A stretch of DNA of 8,917 nt, from the NCBI GenBank assembly GCA_050115015.1, contig JASFRI010000168.1, positions 1 through 8,917 of the forward strand, given 5' to 3'. The notes below the pieces were generated by a model that was given only the letters and a program-made list of their open reading frames with translations, did no database searches and was not told where the DNA came from. Below are positions 1 through 6,259 of the stretch, piece by piece. Both the position numbers and the translations under genes were made by a program. The first letter of the stretch is position 1, and every line of letters begins with the position of its first letter. Source of the stretch: JASFRI01 sp050115015. GTDB taxonomy: Bacteria > Acidobacteriota > Polarisedimenticolia > CBDVAL01.

Positions 1-1458
1 CTTCATCGCGGGCACGATGCGCTCCAGCGCCTTCACGCCGGCCAGGATGTTCGCGCCCCGCCCGGGGTGCTGCTTCATCAGCTCGAACTCCTCGTCGGTC
101 AACGCCGCCGGCTTGCGCAGGATGCGGTCGTCGACGCCGATCTTGCCCAGGTCGTGGAGGAGCGAGCCGATGTTGAGGTCCTCCATCTCCGCCTCGTCGA
201 GCCCCAGGTGCCGGCCGATGATCAGCGAGAGCCGGTTCACCCGCTCGGAATGTCCCCGCGTGTAGGGGTCCTTCTCGTCGATGGCCACGGCGAGGGCCCG
301 GATGGTGCCGAGGAAGAGCTCCCGGTTCTCGACCGCCGCCTCACGCAGCTTGTCGAGCTGATCGCGGATCTCCGAGGCCATCGAGTTGAAGGTGTCCCCG
401 AGGACTCCGAGCTCGTTCCGGGCGGACACCTCGACGCGGGTCTCCAGGTTCCCGGCGGCGAAGGCCCGGGCCGCGGCCGCGAGGCGGTGGATCGGGCGGG
501 TCAGGTAGCCCGCGAACAGCACCGCGACACCGATGCCCAGGGCCAGGGTCAGGCCGGCCCACTTGCGGGCCTCCGCCCGGACCGCGACGGCGGGGGCGAA
601 GGCCAGCGCCTCCTCGACCTGGACGAACACCCCCCAGCCGTTCCGGGTGGCCATCTTCGTCCCGAGGACCCGCACGTCGCCGCTGGATCCGCCGGTCACC
701 ACGAAGGAGGTCGTCTCGCGATCCCTCGAGGTGGGCCCCAGGAAGCGCTCCACGAGGTAGTGCCGCGGCATCGGCTGGCCCAGCCGCGACGGATCCGTAT
801 GGGCGACGAGATGGCCGTCCTGGTTGAGGACGTAGGCGGTGTAGGGGACGTTGAGGGAATCCACCAGCTCGTCCCAGATCGAGGCCAGGTTGAACACCCC
901 GGTCACCACCCCGGAGAGCCGGCCCCCCGCCAGGACCGGGCGGCTGATCGCCAGCACCGGGATGCCCACCTCCGGGACGAAGACCGGCTGCGTGATGAGC
1001 TCCGCCCCGTCGCCCCGGCCGCCCGTCACGAGCCGGTCGACCCAGGCGTCCGGGATCCGGGGTTGCGAGGCCGCCTCGTAGGTGCGGTCCCGCCGGTCCA
1101 CGAAGCGCACGAGGATCAGGTCGCCGCCGACGAAGCCGTCCAGGAAGTCCCCCCCGCGGATCAGCCGCCGCTGCTCGCCGGACCCGGAGTGCTCCGCCAC
1201 CGTCCCCAGGGCCGCCGCCAGCTCGGCGACGCGGGCTCGCGCGCCGTCCACGTGGGTGTCCAGGGTCTCCGCGATGGCCGCGGCCAGGGTGAACTGCTTC
1301 TCGCCGAGGGTGGAGCGCAGCTCCTCCTCGTAGAGCCGGTTCAGCTTCTGGGCGACGAACAGCACGGGCACGAAGCCCGTGAACAGGAGGGCGAAGAGGA
1401 GGACGTACAGGAGCCGGCCACGGCGTTCGCGGCCGGGCTCGTTCCGCTGGTCGTTCAT
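1..1458 (-). CDS. Membrane dCache-HAMP-HD-GYP protein, probable c-di-GMP phosphodiesterase (C-terminus cut by window edge)
   Basis: The 486 codons present start at ATG 1458 and read off the left edge without a stop. Residues 1-14 are charged, and a hydrophobic segment at about 15-37 is the first membrane helix. Residues 40-298 form a periplasmic sensor of dCache type, with the typical late motifs VLNQDGHLVAHTD (210-222) and GWGVFVQ (274-280). A second membrane helix (about 300-320) leads into a HAMP domain (about 321-372, starting TRPIHRL). An HD-GYP domain starts near 383, with H403 in GHSER, H435-D436 in HDLGKIG, and H464. The GYP signature lies beyond the window. The family hydrolyses cyclic-di-GMP to pGpG or GMP at a cytoplasmic metal site; here a periplasmic ligand, unidentified, would control it through HAMP. 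A GAGGG Shine-Dalgarno sits 8 nt before the start. The HD-GYP segment aligns without gaps, at roughly half identity by eye, to that of the response regulator upstream. Domain calls are firm; activity is inferred. Confidence 0.9.
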   Translation of the reverse strand, partial: MNDQRNEPGRERRGRLLYVLLFALLFTGFVPVLFVAQKLNRLYEEELRSTLGEKQFTLAAAIAETLDTHVDGARARVAELAAALGTVAEHSGSGEQRRLIRGGDFLDGFVGGDLILVRFVDRRDRTYEAASQPRIPDAWVDRLVTGGRGDGAELITQPVFVPEVGIPVLAISRPVLAGGRLSGVVTGVFNLASIWDELVDSLNVPYTAYVLNQDGHLVAHTDPSRLGQPMPRHYLVERFLGPTSRDRETTSFVVTGGSSGDVRVLGTKMATRNGWGVFVQVEEALAFAPAVAVRAEARKWAGLTLALGIGVAVLFAGYLTRPIHRLAAAARAFAAGNLETRVEVSARNELGVLGDTFNSMASEIRDQLDKLREAAVENRELFLGTIRALAVAIDEKDPYTRGHSERVNRLSLIIGRHLGLDEAEMEDLNIGSLLHDLGKIGVDDRILRKPAALTDEEFELMKQHPGRGANILAGVKALERIVPAMK

Positions 1459-1493
1459 GCCAGGGGCCCTCGTGAGGTCGCTCCGGGGCGAGG

Positions 1494-1523
1494 ATTATAG
1501 GAACCGCGGATCCCGGCTGTCAA
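1494..1523 (-). promoter_or_regulatory. Consensus sigma-70 promoter for the dCache-HD-GYP gene
   Basis: Read on the minus strand, TTGACA (1523-1518) is followed after 18 bp by TATAAT (1499-1494). Both hexamers match the housekeeping consensus at all six positions. Transcription would start near 1487, giving a leader of roughly 29 nt before ATG 1458. The -35 box overlaps the TGA stop (1522-1520) of the response regulator gene. The third gene of the cluster can thus be transcribed on its own, besides possible read-through. Activity is inferred from sequence alone. Confidence 0.75.
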
Positions 1524-2653
1524 CGAACGTCCGACGCCGCCTGGGCCTGCGGGATCATCTGCCTCTCCTGGAGGAGCTCGATGAACGCGTCGGCGCAGTC
1601 CGGGTGGAACTGCGTTCCCCTTCCCATCTGCAGCTGCTGCAGGGCGAAGGAGATCGGCTTTCCCTTGCGGTAGGGTCTCGTGGAGGTCATTGCGTCGAAG
1701 GCGTCGGCGATGGCGATGATCCAGACGGTCAGCGGAAGGTCGTTTCCGGACAGCCCGTCGGGATAGCCCCGCCCGTCGAAGCGCTCGTGGTGGTGCTTCG
1801 TCGCGAGGATGTAGGGCACGAAGCTGCTCAGGGGCGAGAGGATCTGCGCCCCGATCACCGGATGATCGCGGAGGATCGCGAACTCGCGATCCGTAAGCGC
1901 TCCCGGCTTGTTGAGCACGGCATCGGCCATCCCGATCTTCCCGATGTCGTGCAGCAGGGCGATGTTGCGCAGGTCCTCGAGCTCCTCCGGGGTGAACCCC
2001 ATCTTCCGCCCGATCAGGACGGAGAAGCGAGCCACCCGCTCGGAGTGTCCCGCCGTGTAGCGGTCCTTCGCCTCCAGGGCCACCGCCAGGGACTGGATCG
2101 ACAGGAGGAACTCCTTCTCCGACCGGTCCTTCGCCTCCCGGAGCTCCTCCAGCGCCGCCGCGAGCTCCCGGTTCCGGTCCTGGAGATCCACCAGGAGCGC
2201 CTCGTTCTCACGGCGGAGGCGGTGCTGCTGGATCAGGGCGGCCATGGTCAGGGTGAGATCGTCGTGCTGCCAGGGCTTGGCGATGTACTTGTCGATCCGG
2301 GCGCTCGCGATGGCGTAGAGCGCGGCATCCAGGTCGGTGTGTCCCGTCAGCAGCACCTTGATGACGCCGGGGAAGCGGTCGTTGACGATCTCCAGCATTC
2401 GATCGCCGTGCATTCCCGGCAGCATGAGGTCCGAGATGACGACCTCGAATCGCTTTCCCTGCCGGGCCAGCTCGTACATCGATTCGAGGGCCTGCTCCGC
2501 GGAGGTGACCGCCAGCACCTCGTGCGACTCGCCGAAGTGCTCCCCGAGCTCCTCCTCGAGGGTCTGCAGCAGCGCCAGGTCGTCGTCCACGCAGACGATG
2601 TAGCCGCGCCCCTCGAAGAGCCGGCCTTCACCTCTCGTCCCTTCGTCGGTCAT
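1520..2653 (-). CDS. Response regulator with HD-GYP output (probable c-di-GMP phosphodiesterase, RpfG-like architecture)
   Basis: This is a 377-residue cytoplasmic protein. An N-terminal receiver domain (about 17-135) has the acidic pocket D23-D25, phosphoacceptor D75 in VVISDLMLPG, T103, and the conserved lysine K126 in KPW. A charged helix, likely a coiled coil (about 140-180), joins it to a complete HD-GYP domain (about 183-370). That domain has H203, the H235-D236 pair with K239 in HDIGKIG, H264, H288-H289 and GRGYP at 294-298, so the known metal and substrate positions look intact. Phosphorylation would control breakdown of cyclic-di-GMP. The kinase gene directly upstream is the obvious partner. 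I chose ATG 2653 because AGGAG lies 6 nt upstream. An in-frame ATG at 2680 overlaps the kinase stop (ATGA) and would add nine residues, but has no clear ribosome site. There is no DNA-binding domain, so the output is enzymatic rather than transcriptional. Confidence 0.92.
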   Translation of the reverse strand: MTDEGTRGEGRLFEGRGYIVCVDDDLALLQTLEEELGEHFGESHEVLAVTSAEQALESMYELARQGKRFEVVISDLMLPGMHGDRMLEIVNDRFPGVIKVLLTGHTDLDAALYAIASARIDKYIAKPWQHDDLTLTMAALIQQHRLRRENEALLVDLQDRNRELAAALEELREAKDRSEKEFLLSIQSLAVALEAKDRYTAGHSERVARFSVLIGRKMGFTPEELEDLRNIALLHDIGKIGMADAVLNKPGALTDREFAILRDHPVIGAQILSPLSSFVPYILATKHHHERFDGRGYPDGLSGNDLPLTVWIIAIADAFDAMTSTRPYRKGKPISFALQQLQMGRGTQFHPDCADAFIELLQERQMIPQAQAASDVR

Positions 2654-2659
2654 GTCCCG

Positions 2660-2664
2660 CTCCT
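2660..2664 (-). promoter_or_regulatory. Shine-Dalgarno AGGAG deciding the response regulator start
   Basis: On the minus strand the purine-rich run GGGAGAGGAG (2669-2660) ends 6 nt before ATG 2653. No comparable site precedes the alternative ATG at 2680. The site lies just past the kinase stop codon, so the two proteins may be made by re-initiation or by independent entry. Confidence 0.65.
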
Positions 2665-2676
2665 CTCCCTCGGCGC

Positions 2677-4707
2677 TCATGCCGTCGCCGCCGCGGCACG
2701 GCGACCGCTGACGGGCAGGCTCACCTCGAATCGCGTCCGGCCGGGGATCGAGTGGACCGCGATGCGTCCGCCGTGACTCTCCACGATCCGGCGCACCAGC
2801 GACAGCCCGATGCCGGTCCCCTCCCCCGGGCTCTTGGTGCTCACGTGCGGCTCGAAGATCCGCCCGCGCACCACCGGATCCACCCCCGGTCCACTGTCGG
2901 TGACACCGACCCGGAGCCAGCCCCCCTCCTCCCGCGCGTCCAGCAGCAGGCGTCCGCCCCCGTCGCCCATGGCCTGCACCGCGTTGTGGATCAGGTTCGT
3001 CCACACCTGGCAGAGCTGGGCCGCGTCCCCCCGCACCGGCGGCAGGACCGGCAGATCGTCGTGGACCTCGACCCTGCCCCGCAGCTCGTGATCGAGCAGC
3101 GCCAGCGCATCCGCCAGGCCGTCCCGCAGATCCAGCTCGTCCCGCCGGCCTTGGAGACGCCCCAGGGAGGTTCCCATGCGGCAGAGCATCTCGGCCGCCT
3201 TCAGGCCCGAGCTCAGGTGAACCTGGAGACGGCCGAAGGCCTTGAGGGCGCTGAGCACCGCGGCACCGTCCCGCCGGCGCAGCAGGGGGAGCAGCCGGAC
3301 GGCCCGGGAGGCCAGGCCCGAGCGGACGAGCACCCGGGCGGCACCTTCCGGGTCGCGGACCCCGGCGCGCGCCAGCTCGTCGGCGAGGGTCCCCTGGACC
3401 GCCGGCGGCAGGGGTCCCAGCGGCGCCCGCACCTCCATCTCCTCCAGGGCGGCGAAGAAGAGCCGGGCCTCGTCGGGCTCGAAGGAGGCCAGGTCGAGGG
3501 CCTGCAGGCTCCCGGTCCACTCCGCGAGACCGTGCCGGATGCCCGCCATCGTGGCGTTCACCGTCGCCACCGGCGTCTTGAGCTCGTGGAGCATCTCCCG
3601 CGAACCGATCTGCTCCCGGAGGGTCGCCTCGGCCTTGCCCAGGCGCTGCTCGGCCTGCTCGCCGATGCAGCGCTCGAGCTCGAGCGCCCCCGTCAGCTCG
3701 CGGCAGCGGCCCTCGGCATCCTCCACCCGGCGCCGGAGTCGCGACCGTAGATCCTCGAGCGAGTCCCCGATGACTCCGCTCTCCTCGAAGGCCACGGTCG
3801 TCACCGGCGTCTCCAGATCGCCGTCCGCCATGCGCTCCGCCGCCCGGGCCAGCCCCCGGAGGGAGTCGCCGTGGGCGCGCAGGAGCATCCCGCCGAGGAC
3901 CGTGGAGCCGAGCAGCCAGAGCCCCGCGGACGCGGTCAGGACCTTCCAGGGGATCGAGGTGTCCTCCGTGGGGCTCCCGGGCAGCAGATCCAGCGCCACG
4001 GGACGCCCGTCCGCGGTATCTCCCAGGGAGACCGAGGCCACCGTATCCCTGGCCTCCAGCGGCGCCGTGGCCGCCACCTGGCGGTCGGCGACCCGCAGGC
4101 TGAGGTGCGGCTGCGTGCCGCCCCGCAGGACGCCGAGGAAACCCGTATCCAGGGATCGTCCGAGGGCCAGGGCACCGAGGACCTCCCCCTCCTCTTGGAT
4201 CGGCTCCAGCCGGACGTGGAACACCCGCTCGCCCACCTCCCAGAAGGCATCGCCGGCCTCGCCCGCGATCGCCGCTCCGACCGCCGGGGAGGCGAGAACA
4301 TCCCGTTCCGCCGGGGGGGTGCCGGCCGCCGCGAGGACGCGTCCCAGGTAGTCCGTGATGAGGACGAAGGCCCATCCGTGCTGCGTCTGCCAGGCGAGGA
4401 TCTCCGCCACCCGGGGACGATCCCGCTGTGCCACCGCCTGCCGCAGCGAGGGCGAGGCCACCAGGCCGGCGGCGGCCCCCAGGAGCTCCTGCCGGGTGCT
4501 CTGGGCCCTGCGGGCGATGCCGAGCCGGACCAGCTGGACCTCCCGCTGGAGATGCTGTCGATCGTGCTCGCGGACGTGCCGGTCCAGCACGAGGATCCCG
4601 GTCGCCCACGTTCCGGCGATCCCCACCGCGAGCACCGCCAGCCCGCGCCAGCGCAACGAGCGCCGGGAGGTTGCCCGGGTGCGGCTCTTGTCGGTCGTTC
4701 CATCCAT
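2677..4707 (-). CDS. Membrane sensor histidine kinase with Cache-like sensor, HAMP and an enlarged DHp region
   Basis: This 676-residue kinase has a first membrane helix at about 21-41 and a periplasmic sensor at about 42-255. The sensor has Cache-like pieces: FVLITDYLGRVLAAAG (114-129) and GEVLGALALGRSLD (174-187). A second membrane helix (about 257-277) is followed by HAMP (about 278-328) and a coiled-coil stretch (about 325-370). The H-box reads MLHELKTPVA, with phosphoacceptor H374. The catalytic domain has an N-box NLIHNAVQAM (571-580), G1 DSGPGV (604-609), F-box IFEPHVSTK (617-625) and G2 GEGTGIGLSL (628-637), so ATP binding looks intact. About 197 residues separate H374 from the N-box, near 100 more than usual; the extra part lies at about 400-490. 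ATG 4707 has GGAG 8 nt upstream. A longer reading from 4779 is rejected because it would begin inside the promoter. The neighbouring response regulator is the likely phosphotransfer partner. The stimulus is unknown. Confidence 0.92.
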   Translation of the reverse strand: MDGTTDKSRTRATSRRSLRWRGLAVLAVGIAGTWATGILVLDRHVREHDRQHLQREVQLVRLGIARRAQSTRQELLGAAAGLVASPSLRQAVAQRDRPRVAEILAWQTQHGWAFVLITDYLGRVLAAAGTPPAERDVLASPAVGAAIAGEAGDAFWEVGERVFHVRLEPIQEEGEVLGALALGRSLDTGFLGVLRGGTQPHLSLRVADRQVAATAPLEARDTVASVSLGDTADGRPVALDLLPGSPTEDTSIPWKVLTASAGLWLLGSTVLGGMLLRAHGDSLRGLARAAERMADGDLETPVTTVAFEESGVIGDSLEDLRSRLRRRVEDAEGRCRELTGALELERCIGEQAEQRLGKAEATLREQIGSREMLHELKTPVATVNATMAGIRHGLAEWTGSLQALDLASFEPDEARLFFAALEEMEVRAPLGPLPPAVQGTLADELARAGVRDPEGAARVLVRSGLASRAVRLLPLLRRRDGAAVLSALKAFGRLQVHLSSGLKAAEMLCRMGTSLGRLQGRRDELDLRDGLADALALLDHELRGRVEVHDDLPVLPPVRGDAAQLCQVWTNLIHNAVQAMGDGGGRLLLDAREEGGWLRVGVTDSGPGVDPVVRGRIFEPHVSTKSPGEGTGIGLSLVRRIVESHGGRIAVHSIPGRTRFEVSLPVSGRRAAAATA

Positions 4708-4750
4708 CGGGTCGACTCCGGTCCCGTCGTTCCCAGTGGGATCGGGCCGG

Positions 4751-4779
4751 AATATAATGACCACGGCCAGGTGTTGCAA
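4751..4779 (-). promoter_or_regulatory. Probable sigma-70 promoter for the histidine kinase-response regulator operon
   Basis: On the minus strand TTGCAA (4779-4774) and TATATT (4756-4751) are separated by 17 bp, matching consensus at four and five of six positions. Transcription would start near 4744, about 37 nt before ATG 4707, leaving room for the GGAG ribosome site. The -35 box lies within a short GCAAA-CCC-GCAAA direct repeat (4776-4788), which could be an operator half-site pair; that is speculation. Confidence 0.55.
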
Positions 4780-4846
4780 ACCCGCAAATCACATAAAACA
4801 TAGGCAATACAACGTTTTTGCATCGTTATCTGGATCCGGGCCACGG

Positions 4847-4875
4847 TTGACGGCTCCCCCGTCGATTGCTATACT
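4847..4875 (+). promoter_or_regulatory. Extended -10 sigma-70 promoter for the LPS operon
   Basis: TTGACG (4847-4852) and TATACT (4870-4875) are separated by exactly 17 bp, each matching consensus at five of six positions. TG at 4867-4868, one base before the -10 box, makes an extended -10 element. Transcription would start near 4882, giving a leader of about 37 nt to ATG 4919. This is the only good forward promoter seen ahead of waaA, and no clear promoter appears between the later genes. Confidence 0.7.
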
Positions 4876-4897
4876 CGGCCGCCATAAATCGCTGATG

Positions 4898-4910
4898 GTA
4901 AGCGTCTTAC
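4898..4910. repeat. Small perfect inverted repeat in the waaA leader
   Basis: GTAAG (4898-4902) and CTTAC (4906-4910) are perfect complements around a 3-nt CGT centre. The pair ends immediately before GGGAA (4911-4915), the weak ribosome site of waaA. As RNA it would form a short hairpin next to the start; as DNA it could be a protein site. With only five base pairs, chance is possible. Confidence 0.4.
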
Positions 4911-4918
4911 GGGAACGC

Positions 4919-6214
4919 ATGTATCTCGTCTACGATATCGGTATCCGCCTGGCCCTGGTGGCCGGGGTGCCCTACTTCCTGCTGCGCGGCCTGCGGGAGC
5001 CCGGCTTCCTGCGCGGCTGGCGGGAGCGGCTGGGTCGCCTCCCGGCGGACGCGAACCCGTTCCAGCTCACCGGGATCTGGATCCAGGCCGTGTCGGTGGG
5101 CGAGGTGATGCTGGCCGGAACCCTGGTCGGAGCGATCCGGGCCCGGACCCACGACGTCCGCATCTACGTCTCCAGCACCACGGCGACGGGGCGGGCCACC
5201 GCGGAGCGCACGCTGGCGGGCACCTCCGAGGCGCGGCTCTACTTTCCCCTGGACCTGGGTTCCGCCGTCGGGCGGACGCTGGACCACCTGCGCCCGGCGC
5301 TGTTCATCGCCCTGGAGACGGAGATCTGGCCGAACCTCCTGCGGGCACTGGGACGGCGGGGCATCCCCGCGGTCGTCGTCAACGGCCGCATCTCGCCCCG
5401 GGCGTTCCGGCGTTACCGCCGGGCCCGCTTCTTCTTCCGGCGGGTGCTGCGGCATCTGGACCTGGCCATGATGCAGACCGGCGAGGACGCGGCCCGGATG
5501 CGGGAGCTGGGCATGCCGCCGGAGCGCATCGTCGTGACCGGAAACCTCAAGTTCGACGCGCCGGCCCCGACCTCGGATCCCCTTCCCCTCGCGGCGGAGC
5601 TGGGACTCCGGCCCGGCGAGACCGTCTGCGTCGCTGGCTCGACGGTCGAGGGCGAGGAGGCGGCGGTGCTGGACGCGTTCGGGCAGGCGGCGGGGCGGCT
5701 GCCCGGGGCGCTCCTGATCCTGGCACCCCGGCATCCGCAGCGGTTCGATGCCGTGGCCTCCCTCCTGGAGGCCCGCGGGGAGCGCTTCGTGCGCCGCAGC
5801 GAGCTGCCGGCCCGGTCCGGGGTGGAGCGTCGGGTCATCCTGCTCGACAGCCTCGGCGAGCTCGCCGCGCTCTATGGCCTCGCGACGGTCGTGTTCGTCG
5901 GCGGAAGCCTCGTGCCGGCGGGCGGCCACAACATCCTGGAGCCGGCAGTGCACGGCCGGCCGGTCATCTTCGGCCCGTTCATGGACAACTTCCGGGAGGT
6001 GGCCGACCGGATGACCGCGGGCGGAGGCGGATTTCAGGTCGCGGACACCACGGCGCTGGCGGAGGCGATGGTGCGGCTCGGTAACGATGCGGAGCTGCGG
6101 TCCGCCGCAGGCCGTGCGGCCCGGGAGGTCGTGGAGGCCAACCGCGGAGCCCTGGAGCGCACCCTGGAGCACCTGGCCCCGTACCTGCGCCGGTTCGGGC
6201 CGGTTTCCTGCTGA
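4919..6214 (+). CDS. waaA: 3-deoxy-D-manno-octulosonic acid (Kdo) transferase
   Basis: WaaA (KdtA) moves Kdo from CMP-Kdo to the lipid A precursor at the inner face of the inner membrane, the first step of core assembly. The 431-residue product matches the usual family length. It starts with a short hydrophobic anchor (about 7-23) and then the N-terminal glycosyltransferase lobe, with IWIQAVSVGEV (53-63; E62 is the expected catalytic glutamate), LETEIWPNL (132-140), NGRIS (155-159) and TGNLKFD (207-213). The C-terminal lobe has GSTVEGEE (240-247), APRHPQRF (269-276) and GGHNILEPA (335-343), which are diagnostic of WaaA and its GT30 fold. I chose ATG 4919 because MYLVYDIG fits the family N-terminus. 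An in-frame ATG at 4895 would add eight residues, lacks a ribosome site, and lies only about 13 nt from the predicted transcript start. It is the first gene of the LPS operon; a 45-nt gap with no visible terminator separates it from lpxK. Confidence 0.96.
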   Translation: MYLVYDIGIRLALVAGVPYFLLRGLREPGFLRGWRERLGRLPADANPFQLTGIWIQAVSVGEVMLAGTLVGAIRARTHDVRIYVSSTTATGRATAERTLAGTSEARLYFPLDLGSAVGRTLDHLRPALFIALETEIWPNLLRALGRRGIPAVVVNGRISPRAFRRYRRARFFFRRVLRHLDLAMMQTGEDAARMRELGMPPERIVVTGNLKFDAPAPTSDPLPLAAELGLRPGETVCVAGSTVEGEEAAVLDAFGQAAGRLPGALLILAPRHPQRFDAVASLLEARGERFVRRSELPARSGVERRVILLDSLGELAALYGLATVVFVGGSLVPAGGHNILEPAVHGRPVIFGPFMDNFREVADRMTAGGGGFQVADTTALAEAMVRLGNDAELRSAAGRAAREVVEANRGALERTLEHLAPYLRRFGPVSC

Positions 6215-6259
6215 GGCGGCCGGCATCGCGGTGTATCCTGGGGCATCTGGAGGCGGAGA

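Noticed and set aside
67..1500. A 477-codon plus-strand open frame across the left edge region
   Set aside because: The minus strand here encodes an uninterrupted dCache-HAMP-HD-GYP protein with clear motifs. The plus-strand translation is low-complexity and has no family features.
1459..1519. A possible intrinsic terminator after the response regulator gene
   Set aside because: There are GC-rich stretches but no stable stem followed by a T run on the minus strand, so read-through into the next gene cannot be excluded.
4753..4758. TATAAT on the plus strand as a further promoter for waaA
   Set aside because: There is no acceptable -35 element 16-18 bp upstream. The same AT-rich patch is better explained as the -10 box of the leftward kinase promoter.
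4708..4779. A longer kinase N-terminus starting at ATG 4779
   Set aside because: It would start at the -35 box of the predicted promoter. ATG 4707 has a GGAG site and leaves a normal short positively charged N-terminus before the first membrane helix.
2681..4807. Extension of the response regulator frame upstream to give a protein of over 1000 residues
   Set aside because: Upstream of 2680 this frame runs out of frame through the histidine kinase gene and is compositionally biased. The real kinase reading has all its boxes in another frame, so there is no fusion.
4811..4827. AACG-N9-CGTT inverted repeat in the divergent region as an operator
   Set aside because: Four-base arms with a 9-nt gap are expected by chance in a region of this size, and the repeat does not overlap either predicted promoter box.
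6234..6239. TATCCT as a -10 box for a promoter before lpxK
   Set aside because: The bases 17 bp upstream bear no resemblance to TTGACA, and the gap between waaA and lpxK is only 45 nt, so operon read-through is simpler.
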